A stretch of 64,000 nucleotides of DNA from Magicicada septendecula (lineage: Eukaryota; Arthropoda; Insecta; Hemiptera; Cicadidae): assembly GCA_034769895.1 (NCBI GenBank), contig JAWRYS010001442.1, positions 434,001 to 498,000 on the forward strand, in the 5' to 3' direction. Positions 11,936-23,842 of this stretch are shown here, piece by piece. Under the pieces are notes generated by a model. That model was not told the origin of the DNA and searched no databases. It worked only from the letters and a program-made list of their open reading frames with translations. Position numbers and translations under genes: made by a program. Within the stretch, counting starts at the first letter, position 1; every line of letters starts with the position of its first letter.

Positions 11936-13225
11936 TATATATATATATATATATTTTTTTTTTGCAACAGTGCACAGGATATGAAGTTCATTTTAGTGGA
12001 ATACTAATGCTATATAACATTTTCTGTTGGCCATATACACGTTTTAAATTGATTTTGTTCTTTCTTTGTAAAGTAGTCATACGTTTTGAAACAAGCTATG
12101 TTTAAAAAAGTATGTTATGTCAAAATGTTTATAATTTTATTCTTTTTTACATCATGTGATGTATTTCTTTGTAAGTGTGTGTAAAATATTTATGTGATTT
12201 ACATTTTATTTAATAACTTCATGGAAAATAACATTTCGTTCTGAAACTTAGAGAGAGTATTCTCATGGTTATAAGCTACATTTTCCATATAATCAATTCC
12301 CCACAACTACAATTTTTTATGTTTTTTTTAATGAAATCAATCTTCTTTAATTCTCGTTATCCTCTAGAAAGTAATAAAATATCTAGATTAAATCTAGACA
12401 GGCCTTTGCAGAATCGGACAGAGCTTAAGCCTGATTTCAGTCTATCTGTGTTCTCATCTGTGACGTTGCTAGAGTTTCAACCAATCAGAAGGTGCTTCGT
12501 AAAGAGCACATCGTTCAGTTTCTTCCAAAGAATCGTCATAGAAAGACGTACTCGCTGCCACGAGTTTTTCGTGACAAGACAGGTCGTTTTCCTTTAGACT
12601 TAGAATTTGGTTGACGGTTCGAGGTCTTCGTAACCATTACTACTTAGAGAACTCAAATAATAAATAGATCATTCAAGTACTTTCCCGCGTACAGTAGAAT
12701 ATTTCCGCTAGGGACAAAATATCTGCCGAGATATTTTTATAGTAACGCGAGAATACTTCAAGAAGCCGGATTTTCTGTAAGCTCAAAAAACGATCTATTT
12801 TACAACGTTTTAATCCCTAAGATTAAGTAAATTTAAATTATAAACAATAGCAGTTCATGTCGCAGTGTGCGTGTGTGCAAAGACGTGAAGTTTTAATATA
12901 AATATTTCAGCGTTAGTGATCTTCGAACGGTCGACGTGCAGAATCGTAGTGGTGCAGACTAGCAGCGGGCGGAGAGGCTACGCAAACTGTCGGAATTCAA
13001 CGAACAAGTAACATATATGTAAAACCAGCAAATAGACTCAATTATTGAAAGACAAAATTTAATAAACAATTTTATATTAAAAAGTAATAAGACAATAGTA
13101 AATTTTAATGTTTTAATATAATAAAATTTCCTACCTCCAGATATCGACTCTATTTTAATAATTTCAATATATTCTGTTTATGCAGGTTTAAGTTGTATCG
13201 TGTAAATATATATATATATATATAT
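9285..13225. other. long gap, no supported gene
   Basis: Mostly AT-rich, with an (AC)n(AT)n microsatellite at 11897-11955 and a (TA)n run at 13207-13228. The part at 12400-13010 is richer in G+C and holds a CCAATCAG box (12479-12486). It could contain a promoter or untranslated exon, but no coding frame supports a gene. Confidence 0.35.
11897..11955. repeat. (AC)n(AT)n microsatellite
   Basis: About 36 bp of AC repeats followed by about 20 bp of AT repeats and a T run. Confidence 0.95.
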
Positions 13226-13229
13226 ATAC

Positions 13230-13420
13230 TGTCACCGGACAAAAGGCTTGCCGCATGACTATAATTTTCTGGCGGCCTGGGTTTTATGCACTAACCGGGA
13301 TCGCTGATTTGCTCGCTCCAAGCACGTAGTCGGTCACGTCTCGGCTGCTGATCCCTGATTGGCTCGCTGTGTTCTCCGCTGGTACCGGAGAGCAGATATT
13401 CGCATACCGCTGCCGTCACA
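13230..13420 (-). repeat. 3' LTR, internally deleted
   Basis: The first 30 bp match 13591-13620 and the rest matches about 13949-14109. The segment corresponding to 13621-13948 is absent. Confidence 0.85.
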
Positions 13421-13422
13421 AC

Positions 13423-13430
13423 TCCCCCGC
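13423..13430 (-). other. polypurine tract
   Basis: GCGGGGGA on the - strand, immediately upstream of the TGTGACGG start of the 3' LTR. This is the usual place for plus-strand priming. Confidence 0.65.
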
Positions 13431-13570
13431 GTGTCTTGAATGCTCTCCGGCAGCCAGCCCACTGCTCTTCTCCGGATATTGTAGAGGTGTCTGTTGGGCG
13501 CCATGTTGAATGGTGTGCCGGGTGGTAGCTCGCTGGCGTGGCTGGATCTTGCATCCGCAAGATAATCGTC

Positions 13571-13588
13571 GCCTCACGTTGGGCGCCA
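13571..13588 (-). other. primer binding site, tRNA-Lys type
   Basis: TGGCGCCCAACGTGAGGC, two bases inside the 5' LTR. It closely resembles the retroviral primer site for tRNA-Lys(1,2), with one visible base change. A shorter second TGGCGCCCAAC lies at 13493-13503. Confidence 0.8.
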
Positions 13589-13590
13589 CT

Positions 13591-14109
13591 TGTCACCGGA
13601 CTAAAGGTTTGCGGCATGACAAATGGCGCCAATCGTACACTATAGTGTTTTTGGTGGCCCTAAAAAGGACCGTGTGGCGAGAAGGCTGATGTTGGTTGTG
13701 CCGCGCTGAGATGTACGGCGGCTGCGCTCGCTGTTCGTGGCTTACTGTAATCCTCCTATTCTTTCGGCATCGGTTGTTGAGTCGGCTGCCGGCCCAGCGA
13801 AATCCATCGCTGGCGCGGAACTGGAGGGTGAAGACGCAAGAATGCCGGTTCTATTCTTCGGCCGTTCCTTCCGGCTGACTCCGCATCGATGTCGTCCGAG
13901 AGAGGAGAGGAGATGAAGTGCGTGCGATGGCGTGGCTATGAATTGCTCAATAATTTTCTGCCGGCCCGGGTTTTATGCACTAACCGGGATCGCTGATCGG
14001 CTCGCTCCAAGCACGTAGTTGGTCACGTCTCGGCTGCTGATCCCTGATTGGCTCGCTGTGTCCGCCGCTGGTACCAGAGGGCAGAAGTTCGCATACCGCT
14101 GCCGTCAGA
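13591..14109 (-). repeat. 5' LTR, full length
   Basis: 519 bp. It carries a histone-type stem-loop (13652-13671) in the part missing from the other LTR. A 113-codon open frame on - (13291-13632) starts in this LTR, crosses the primer site and interior and enters the 3' LTR. It shows no known domain and is probably chance. Confidence 0.85.
13652..13671 (-). other. histone-type 3' stem-loop inside LTR
   Basis: On the - strand GGTCCT / TTTT / AGGGCC, then ACCA. This is a six-pair stem with one G-U pair, a four-base U loop and the ACC-type tail of the replication-dependent histone mRNA 3' stem-loop. No histone coding sequence is next to it. Confidence 0.5.
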
Positions 14110-16235
14110 ATACACACACACAAACAATAGGAAAAATATTTTAATTTTTTTGGTGTTTCACGTAATATTACCTTCTTAATGTTGCAAAATGTATATGGAA
14201 ACTGTATACCATACAGTAGTAAACGATTGTTCGTATTAGATTAACCAAATAATATTTTATTCAGTTTAAGAAATACTAGTTATTGTGCGCAGATTTTAAT
14301 TAAAGAGAAACGTAATCAGTACCAAATATTAAAATTACATACTGATTATTGAAATTTGTACGGTATAAGATTATTCAAAGTTGTACAATATGTGCATTAA
14401 TTTATTTATTTTTCATTTATATATCGTATCCTTTATATCATAGTTTACTTTCTACGTATTCTTTGTATATTAAAAATAATTGTTAATTTTTCACCTGCTT
14501 TTACTGCTGTTACCGTTGCGATGCCATTGTTGTGTGTGAGTGTGAGAGTGGGGTCCTGAAATACATTAATGGTGCGATTATTTTGGCGTTCCTACGTAAA
14601 TCGTTTCTTGTGTTGTTTCCTGCATTATGCTGATGAATATGCATGATGGTTCTCTTTTTTATAGTGCATGATGAATCTGTTGATAGTGAAGTCGAGAATC
14701 AGAGCGACATATTGACCTCGTCGTATGACTACTTGTACAAAATCATCCGGTATAAATTGACAGTTATGCATAGAGTCGGTTTTACACATATCACTCTTCT
14801 GTCTGTGTTTGCAAGAATAGCAACGTTGATATCCAAACCAGTAGTTGCATAAATTGTGTGATATTGTTACTCCTTATGTATACAGTGTATCAATTAATAG
14901 TTTATTACTAATTAATTACCTGAGTAAGTAATTTGTGTTCACGTAGTTCAGTTGCATTCTGGCAATTCGAGTTAACATCGTTCCTACACAGGCATCTTCC
15001 CAAACGTCTTTTGAAGGCACTGTTTGATTTGCTAAATCTATTTTCAATTTAAGAATATTATTAGGTAAAACATATTTAATTTTTCGTCTTTTGTGACATG
15101 TCTTAACCAGAGCTTACTCTCGCAAAAAAAATACGTATGCACACAGATATATTATTCCCTTCATCACCCTGTAGAACACACACACACACACCTTGTCACG
15201 CCTCGTTTGCATTTGACAGGTGTGTTTAACGAACATGTCTATAATGGTTTCATTTGTCTGATATAGCCTGTTTGCCTACGTTTACACTATTTATGTAACA
15301 ATTTGTATATCTGAGTTACTCATATATTATACAAAAAAAATTACCCTCCGTGTACATAAAAATATGTATCCATGTTTTATATATGAGACAGTAGAAGGCA
15401 TATGCTCCCTAAGTCTAGATATCATGAGACTTTTAACCTGACGAAGTTAAGATAGTACTGTATTTTTACGTTGAGCGACATATTTATTGTGTAGTACTAG
15501 TGTGTGAGGCCTGTAAAGGAATTAAAGTAGGTTTATGTGAACAGCTTAGAACGTTTTTAGTTCAAGTCTTAAACATTAAGAGTTTTTTTCTGTTTGTATC
15601 GGCCATCTGAGGACGACATGCTAATTTTAATTCTTTATCCCTTGTTCATTTCTTTTTCTCCAATTTCTTTCCTCTTTTCACTATGTCTTATTTTTCTACC
15701 TTCAGTCCACGTTGAACCAGTGTTTTAAACATTTGCAGTTTATTAATTGCATTTTTTACTAACTTGAAATAACTAGATTCTTCTATCTTACTCGATTTCC
15801 AATATTCACAAACAGTTTGTTATTTCAATGGTGCTGATGACGCGATACAGAACGAAGATCATAATGATTCCAAGTTGCCTGCTAACTCAAGCCAATAACT
15901 TTTCTCCTACGATTTTGTCACTCAAAATATTTTATTGGGATACCTTTCCTTGCTCCAGCTACACTTTAGACTATTCAGGCAGTCACCATTTTAGAGTGTC
16001 TCGTACGTTTTTGGTAGATTCTGGAAACATAGACTGGCAAACTTGTGATTTCTGATAAAACTTTACTAATGCGCTATGACGTAATGATATCATGTCACAT
16101 TTCAGACACGAATTCTGTAATCAGACTGAATTTTGTATGTTAACTCTAGCCTCAAGTCAAAATTTGCAAAGTGTAGCATGGTAAAACGTCAAACGTTCGG
16201 CAGCAGAAGCTTGAATTATAAGTTATATATCCTTT
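14110..16235. other. AT-rich gap, no gene seen
   Basis: Short open frames only. Short AC runs occur at 14113-14122 and near 15178-15192. Nothing recognisable. Confidence 0.4.
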
Positions 16236-16239
16236 TCAT

Positions 16240-16669
16240 TTTTACGGCGGTCTCACTGATCGTCGTATGGTACATTGGGAACCTAAGTACAGACACCAGT
16301 AAAGTCACTAATAACCACCTTTAATTAATCACAAATATCAATTTGTAATTAACAATGTACTCTCGTATAAAAAATTGTCCATAAGCAACAATAATCTCAA
16401 CAAATTATATTTCCGCACTAATTATAACACAACAACAACCACTTGATAACCGCACTTGGTAAATCGCCCAACAAAAACTGACTGACAAAGTCAGATGCTG
16501 TCGCTTATTTATATAGCCTGCTGAAGTTGCAAGCTATCTTCCTAATATGCGTCAACAAGCACTCTGAAACTCTAGAGGGTACATTAGTGCGGCCTCGGCA
16601 GAAACACGCACCAGCATAGAAACGGGTAGAAGGATGCTGTCGCCTTTTCGACAGGGTTCGATCGTTACA
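16240..16669 (-). mobile_element. solo LTR, gypsy family shared with 43.7 and 59.8 kb
   Basis: On the - strand it starts TGTAACGATCG at 16669. It has a TATATAAATA box followed after about 25 bases by TCAGTCAGTT, the initiator style of insect Ty3/gypsy LTRs, and ends in GACCGCCGTAA near 16243. The terminal stretch CGTCGTATGGTAC and the body align with 59828-60274, and the promoter region resembles the 3' LTR at 43692-44184. No internal domain is attached. An ATTTT duplication (16238-16242, 16670-16674) is possible but lies in T-rich sequence. Confidence 0.7.
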
Positions 16670-18715
16670 ATTTTTCTAATGAATATTTAAAATATTTTAT
16701 TTTTAAAATTCCAATTGTTTAATGGCAATCTCTTGTTTACACTTTTTGGCTACCTGTGAATTCCTAGAACAATAATCCATGTGTACGCTTTTAAGTTTAA
16801 CCCTATACAAGCAACATAATAATCATAACTTTTGTTTAATTCTGAGTTTTATGCGTTCTACCGTCTGTCAGTGGCATTGCAAACTATGTCTACATAAATT
16901 TTGTAAGCAACTTAATTAAATGGCATGTGTTGTAAACAAACAGCTGATGTAGGTTTCTTTCAGTTTTGTCTGCATGGAATTGATGGCTGATGTTGTGTTT
17001 ATTGAGCAATTATTGGGATTTTTTAAAAACATTTCAGTGTAAAGTACAAAAAATCTGTAAGACCAATAACTAAAAATAAGTAAACCTTCAGTAAATAATA
17101 AATATTATAATATTATAGTGTAATTAAATAAAAACCTGTGTACGTTTTATTGGACTATGGATGAGTTTGCTTTTTATAACGGAAAAATATAACCCAGGAA
17201 TATGTTTTTGATCTTTTATCGACTCTATTGTCAGACTTGTCTAAAATTGAGAATAGTTAATCTACGTTAATACTAATATATAGTAAAAGTGACAGAAGTG
17301 ATGAATAAATACTGTAGTAATTGTAAGAAGGGAATATAATAAAATAAAATATAAAATATTGCCCCATTGTATCATCTAAGAGAAGAAAATAATTCCAAAT
17401 AATGTTTTCCTACAGATACACGCTCTCTTGATTTAATCAGCCAATAAACGAGTTAAATTGAGTTACACATGTCCTTACCATTCTGCACACTAAAATTAAC
17501 TAAGTATAATTAACTAAGTAAGAATGTAACCATTATATTTGGCAAAACAGTTCGTGTTTCCCTAATTAATTTTGTATTATGTTATGTTAAATCCTTTTCT
17601 AACTCGTCCATTAAACTGCATATGGGTATCTAGGCAGATGCGTAACCGATAGGCAATAAGTTGCTAAAACAACTACATGTAGTATTGCATCCAAGTGCAG
17701 TATTTCACGCATTTTGAGTGTAATTTGCGCATTATAAATCAAACTGGAACACTATATTCTGTGTCTGTGCAACACCGACACATCCAACCCAATGTGCGCT
17801 CAATAGACTGCTCGGTACATTATTTGAGCTCAATATATTTAAGGAAGAAACCGCTATGGTGGCACAGAATGCTGCGGTCAGAATCCGACCCAAATATAAC
17901 ATTTTACAATGATTCCAATTGTTGTCCAATTACTTTATAAAGGTAATGTCTTACAATAAATTGATTTAGGAACCAATAAATAGAACTGAAATTAAAACGA
18001 CCATACAGTTTATAACACTGAATGTAAGCAATTTTAGAGAAATCTTTAATACAAAAAGTAAAGTCGAATCAAAATGCAAAAATAAATGTAGTTTACATAA
18101 GTATAAGTACATTGTTACAAAACAATAAAACTCATAATGGAATATACATTTTCTGCTATTCAAAAACTTCCTTAAACCTCAACATATAACCCAACGCTTG
18201 GATTATATGAATCGTTCTAAATTTTGTAAGACATTAATAAAAGAAATATAACAACTGATATAGAAGTCTGCATTGTCAAACGTAGGTTAATATAATTGGC
18301 TACTCTAAAACGTACAATCAATCTGCAAAATGAAATATTCCTAGCATTCCACTTATTTTAAAGTACTTGTAAGAAACATGATAAGGGTACTTTTTCCGCA
18401 GAGAAAATACGACCCATTAAATTATAGTGAGAATAATGTATTAATAAATATGCATTTACAAATTTCGGCTGACAAATCGCCTGGAGTCGAGACAGCGACA
18501 CGATCATCTGGCCCCAAGTTAGCAATTCCCTTTTAGACGACTAATCTGTCGCGGACTCGACTCCCGCTGAGATTATGTAACCCAACTAACAAGACGTATT
18601 GATTCCACTACTACGTACACTTGCTGAACGACCGACAATAATTTTAATTTCTCACCAAACAATATTAGACCTACAAAACATTCCAATTTAAGTATTGTTT
18701 TAAACTTAAAATTTT
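16670..18715. other. AT-rich gap, no gene seen
   Basis: No recognised gene. An imperfect inverted repeat (18483-18499 with 18548-18564, 15 of 17 pairs) lies in a small G+C-rich patch just at the right end. Confidence 0.4.
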
Positions 18716-18720
18716 TGCAA

Positions 18721-18857
18721 ACAGAGTTAACACTGTTGCACACCACTATGAAAAATATTTTCCGATAGAAATTTCCAATCTGATCATGAGCTATGAAGCT
18801 TGAAAGTGGTAATCGGGATAATTTTTATATAGTCGTGCGCAACAGTGTTAATTCTGT
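18721..18857 (+). repeat. foldback of PLE terminus with hammerhead-like core
   Basis: Outer arms 18721-18749 and 18829-18857 are inverted copies of the PLE terminal sequence (CACTGTTGCACACCAC). Between them on + lies CTGATCA (18780-18786), T, a hairpin with AGCT/AGCT, GAAA (18802-18805), GTGG, TA, ATCGG. The order is the same as in the 39.3-kb PLE tail. CTGATCA breaks the invariant G of CUGANGA, so this copy should be inactive. Confidence 0.7.
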
Positions 18858-18864
18858 GTGTGAT

Positions 18865-20385
18865 TATAACCACTAACAGAACTTTATTAATTACAATTTT
18901 TGAATAGCAAATTTTAACCTAAAGTAAGTTCTTTTTTACTTTAAAAACATAGAATTTTGAAACAATCTGCGTTGTCCAGAGACAACCAAGAGATGCTCTT
19001 GGTGCATATGTATATGCATTTCTTGTAATTTATAGAAAGAAGGAGTCAGAGAACAACGTTAATATATGTTTCCTTATATATTCATTAGTACGGTCTGACC
19101 AATGATGAGGCGAGATACATCAATAACAATGCTCAGTGTTGCACCTCATGCAGCATACGGAAGAAATCAATCACACAGCTGCGAGAGACACTACATTATT
19201 TCCATTTCGTCGGAGCAATATCGGAATCTCAGCAGTATGCACCATATAGTAGCACTACGCGTACTATTATCAACAAACGCAACAATAACAGATATTGAAG
19301 TGGTCATGTATTCCTCATGTCCGATTGTTATTGTTTTCTTTCTAATTCTTTAATTTACCAATAATTGTATCTAAATGTAAGGTGACATTTTGTGGTTAGT
19401 TAAAAGTAACAATTTAGTTACTCATAAATTCATAATAACAACTTTCAAACTACCACATATGACATTTTGTGTGGAAAAGATCGATTAAAACGGGCGTAAT
19501 GCTAGGTAAAAATGTCCTCAACGTGATCTGACCATTGTTCATAATCCTCTAACAAAAGCCCAATTGCACAGTTTTGGCAATCTTTGTTTTTATTTGTTTT
19601 GGTGAGTATAGAATTGACTCTTAAAAAGTTTTACGTACATACGTGTTGTAAATACCATTCTGTTTTTAAACACAGCGCTTTAAGGAGACTGGTGAGCGAC
19701 CATACACTGAAGTGGTCAGATATTTCCTTCAGGATTATAATCCGACATTTCATTTATATAATGCTGCGTTTGTATAACGTCTTAAAACTTGTGGGATAAA
19801 TTTAGAATCAAAAATTAATTGCTTGGAAGTAGACTGTATAGTTGTAAATTAAGCGGACGATAATTCGGCAATACAAGTACAGTCACTTTATGATTATTAG
19901 TTGTCATATAACATACCCGAATATGAAACTGAAGAAATTATGATTTAAGAATAAAAAAATGATTTTTGCCATTTTCTGAATATGTGATATAGGCGATAGG
20001 TTCACTGTGAAAGATTCAGTATTACAAAAAATTTGTAACGCTTAGTCTCCTATATTGATTTGGTGCCCTCAGTACATTGCAAGACTGAGTGGAATAATTT
20101 AGCAGCAGCCGATTAGCATAAAAAGCAGCCATTTTCCAGAAAGTGTGTTCTTTTAGCCTTAAGTATTTGCTTCTTTATTATTTGTTATAAACAGTTGTGG
20201 AATAAAAATATATAGCAACCCAACATCTTGTAACATCTTCCTACAAGTTACAATGAATTTCTCTACAAGATTCTTATTGTACTTAAGGGGTTCCGTTAGT
20301 ATAGGCTAACAGGTTTTTACTTCTCTAACTCTAATTGTATAACAAAATAGAAATAGAAATTACTGTGTTTAATAAATGGCAAACA
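18865..20385. other. AT-rich gap, no gene seen
   Basis: Two short open frames (19102-19353 and 19584-19799, +) have no similarity that could be recognised. Confidence 0.4.
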
Positions 20386-20388
20386 TAA

Positions 20389-21804
20389 TGTAACATCTCC
20401 CTTGTTAAGACATTACAAAAGTCGGGAACCATTTCAATTTGTTACCTGTTAATTAAACTAGCTGCCGTTGTCAGTAAACCTTACTCACTAACAAATTATA
20501 ACACATTATTATTTAGGAATTAGTCAAGAATTGCATAAATTTATTTACTCGCTGGGTGTTAGCAGAAACATCTCTTTATTATTATATTTATCTCTCTTTG
20601 TTTACTTTACTCTTAAAGAAGTACTCTAATAAATTCTGCATTTAATATTATGAAAATTTTTACTTCTTATTCTTTTTATCTCAAAAGCATTCAGCTAGAT
20701 ATTGTTTTAAGTACCACGGATCCGGGTCTCAACTTTGTTATGTTTTAATTTATGACAACTTTAACCAAATTATTTGAAGAATAATTTTGGGTGTAAATTT
20801 TGAATTACCTTACATCTAAACATCGTAATGTTATTACTACTTCATTACAGAGATTACAAATATATTTATGATAATCTTTAAATTATCAAAAGCTCTTTAC
20901 TGTTCTTTTGTTACTTCTCTTGTTGAAACAAATTTTTACAAATGTTATGAGTTGATATCACCTGAATATAACATGAGTTTGCTGTGGGGTCCGTGATGGT
21001 CATATCCAGTCGTCTTCTAGGGTGCGATACACGGTTCCTCTTGATGCTCCATTAGGTTGATTGCTTCCGAAAGGTAGTCTGGTTCTAGACGATTCAATTT
21101 TGGTACTAGAAGTTCATACGGTTGTTGTTTGTGTTTTCTTCTTCTGGAGTCGGTTGTTCACATTTTACGTTTTAATTACAGTTCTTATTTTAGCAGCACT
21201 AAAATCTGATAAGGAACATATCTTACCACTTACAGTTTGTTAAGAGATGTGTCGGCTAAGTTTCCTTTTTTTTTTTAAATTACATATTTCTTCACGCACT
21301 ACATTATATTTTCCTTTTTTTTAATTATTTTCACGCTACATTGGGTCAAATTGAAATCACTACAAACTTGATTGAATAGTTTTTAACGGTATACACCTAC
21401 GTGTTAATTGACAACACAGTAGCGACATCCTTACATGTCGAAGTTTCTCCGGTGAATGGAATCATAGTTTAGCGGCTAGGGGTCTGTAAGCTGGCGCGGT
21501 TTTACGCTCTGAGAAAGTAGTTCGTTATTTTAAGTAGTATTAATTATTCATTAATTAAATCGTAATACTTTATTTTACCTTTTGGTTATGAATTAAGAAT
21601 TTCCTTATTTATTTAGTACGTCTTTTATTTAATTACGGAATTATTATTTTTAGCTAAATAACATCGTACTTTGCGTGTTGGTACTGGACAATTTGCACGT
21701 TGATGCAGGAATCTAGGTACAGGTAAGGGGTGGATAATACTCTTACTTGGTATAAAAGCAAAAATTTCATTTGTGCTATTTACACATTTTTTTAAATCGT
21801 CACA
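20389..21804 (-). repeat. 3' LTR
   Basis: 1,416 bp on the left side, TGTAAC to GTCACA on the + strand. Confidence 0.95.
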
Positions 21805-22366
21805 TTATCCTGCACCTAACGATGAAGACGGGGAGGTGGGGTAATAACAGAAAATCTCATAAACACAATTTCATTTGGGCACAGAACTTCATACTGAAAT
21901 TTCTCTCTCTCAGATTATTTCTATCCATCAATTGATTATCTTACAACTTATACAAAATATTTAAATTCTAATACATCTACTACACATAAAATACACAAAA
22001 ACATAAATCTACCTTATTTTTAATTCTTACATCTACAACCGGTTTTTTGCTTGATTTCATCACTCGTTTTACGGAGTTATACTCATGAGTATGTTACTAA
22101 TAATAATCTCATATTGTAATAACAATCGAATTACTTTTAGTATACTGCGCTAGGGATTAGTTTTTTCTTTCTCGTCAGCTGACTTCTCTTTTTTTATATC
22201 ATTCTCGCAGGACATTAGCTAAGGTTGATCAGGCCTCGCTAGTATTCGTACGAGGGTCTTGAGTTTATACTCACTTACGATATAGGATGTTGCAAAATCT
22301 TATCGTATTCCTGTATAAGTATATAGAATATTTTTTTTTTAATACTTAAGTAGTATTCTCGGTTTA

Positions 22367-23842
22367 CTATCTTTCTCGTAGTCGTGCTTCTTTATTTTGA
22401 CACGAAAACAATTTTTTAATTTGAGACAGATGGCTTCTGTGAACGTAATTTTCTGTATTGGGTTCATACAGTGCTACAGTAACGGGGGTGATGAACTTAT
22501 GAATTTTGTAGGAGCCACACCATCGGTACGATAGTTTGGAAGTGGTCCTATCAACGGCTTTACTCATAGGATGAATTTTATACATTACTAAATCACCTAC
22601 TTTATAATCTATTTGCCTATTATTCTGCTCATGATATTTCCGCGATTTTTGTAAATTAGCTCTCAAATTTGCACGTGCTTCGTTCCATATTTTTCTTATG
22701 TTATTCCCATTTATGTCGCGGGGCAATAACTCATGGATTTTCCACTTCGTGGTTAACGGATGGTTGGGTTTATACTTGTACAGTAAATCAAATGGTGTTG
22801 ATTTATGTCCTTCATGATACGCTGAGTTGAAAGCAAATTGTATCCATTATACATTTTGATCCCAGGCTGTCTGGTCTTTAACGTGATAAGATATTAAGGC
22901 TGATTTTAAGTTACGCAAGTGTCTTTCTGCTAGGTTTCCTTGCGGTCGGTACTCGGTCACCGTAATATGATTTTTCCCTAATTTAAAACACATGTCATTA
23001 AATTCTTTCGATTTAAGCTGAGGTCCATTGTCAGATATTAGGTGTAAGGGTGTACCATAATCTTTAAATAGTCTTTCTTGTAGAATTTTTATTGTCGTAG
23101 ATGCTAAGGCACGTCTCATAGGATACATCCATACGAATTTATTGAAAGAGTCCACACAAATTAATAGCATAGTATTTCCGGATTTAGAACGAGGGTAAGG
23201 TCCAGAATAGTCTATGTATATCTTCGAGAAGGGAGTTGTGGGTATTTCTGAGATTAATTTTTCGACTTGACTGATTCTTGCTGGCTTGCTCAGGGCACAG
23301 ATTTCGCATTCTTTCACGAACTTTGTTATTTCACTGTTCATGTTTTCCCAATGGTATTTCTTGCGAATACGATGTATAGTTTTCCTAATTCTCATATGAA
23401 CTCCAATGGTCGATGAATGGTGGTATTCCATTAGCATAGGTTTAATTATTTCCGGGGCGATTATTCTCAGTAATTTTCCGTTGGCTTTTTTAAAACAAAG
23501 TACTCGTTTACTCAAGGTATATTTGTCAGAATAATTTCCTTTCTCTATTTGTTCTATTATTTTGCACAATTTCGGATCTTGTTGTTGGTGATATGCTATA
23601 TCCTTAAATGCAAGGGGAAGGTTAGTAATTAGCGTATTAACGGTAGTGGTTTCAACATTGTCTTCGCCAGATCTGGTATTGGGTAGTTGGAACATGCGGG
23701 ATAGAGTACCGGCTACTACATTTTGAGTACCACGAATATGTTGTACTTTGAACTTGTAGCAATTTAATCTTAACACCCATCTTCCGATACGACCTAACTG
23801 TTTTGGGTGGTTCAATAACCACGACAAAGCTTGATTGTCGGT
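22367..23842 (-). pseudogene. gypsy integrase with RNase H tail
   Basis: A 326-codon open piece (22847-23827) plus a 119-codon piece (22367-22726). The first begins in the RNase H connection region (SWLLNHPKQLGRIGRW). It then has the HHCC zinc module (H137, H144, C174, C177) and the catalytic triad D206 (YIDYSG), D266 (ISDNGP) and E301 (NLAERH), spaced D-59-D-34-E as in active integrases. A stop near 22845 ends it. The second piece is the integrase C-terminus, with a GDLVMYKIHPM strand and a RWCGSYKI segment. The enzyme would insert the cDNA; all catalytic residues survive, but the frame does not. Confidence 0.9.

Larger units (their letters stand above)
13230..14109 (-). mobile_element. mini LTR retrotransposon (TRIM-like)
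   Basis: Two LTRs of one sequence (13230-13420 and 13591-14109) begin TGTCACCGGA and end GTCACA/GTCAGA on the + strand, and are flanked by the 4-bp duplication ATAC (13226-13229 and 14110-14113). On the - strand the right LTR is the 5' LTR: two bases after it lies the primer site TGGCGCCCAACGTGAGGC, and a GGGGGAG polypurine tract sits directly before the left LTR. The 170-bp interior has room for no protein. The left LTR lacks about 330 bp present in the right one. It is either a terminal-repeat retrotransposon in miniature or a deletion derivative of a Ty3/gypsy element. G+C content is much higher than in the flanks. Confidence 0.85.

Noticed and set aside
13291..13632. 113-codon frame across the mini LTR element
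   Set aside because: It crosses LTR, primer site, interior and the other LTR, with no known domain. High G+C makes such frames common.
15596..15630. possible eighth hammerhead-like motif (CCATCTGAGGACGACATG)
   Set aside because: It has a CTGAGGA core but no GAAA, hairpin or closing stem.
21805..22360. possible env gene or polypurine tract between integrase and 3' LTR of the gypsy element
   Set aside because: No open frame of useful length on - and no purine run directly before the LTR.
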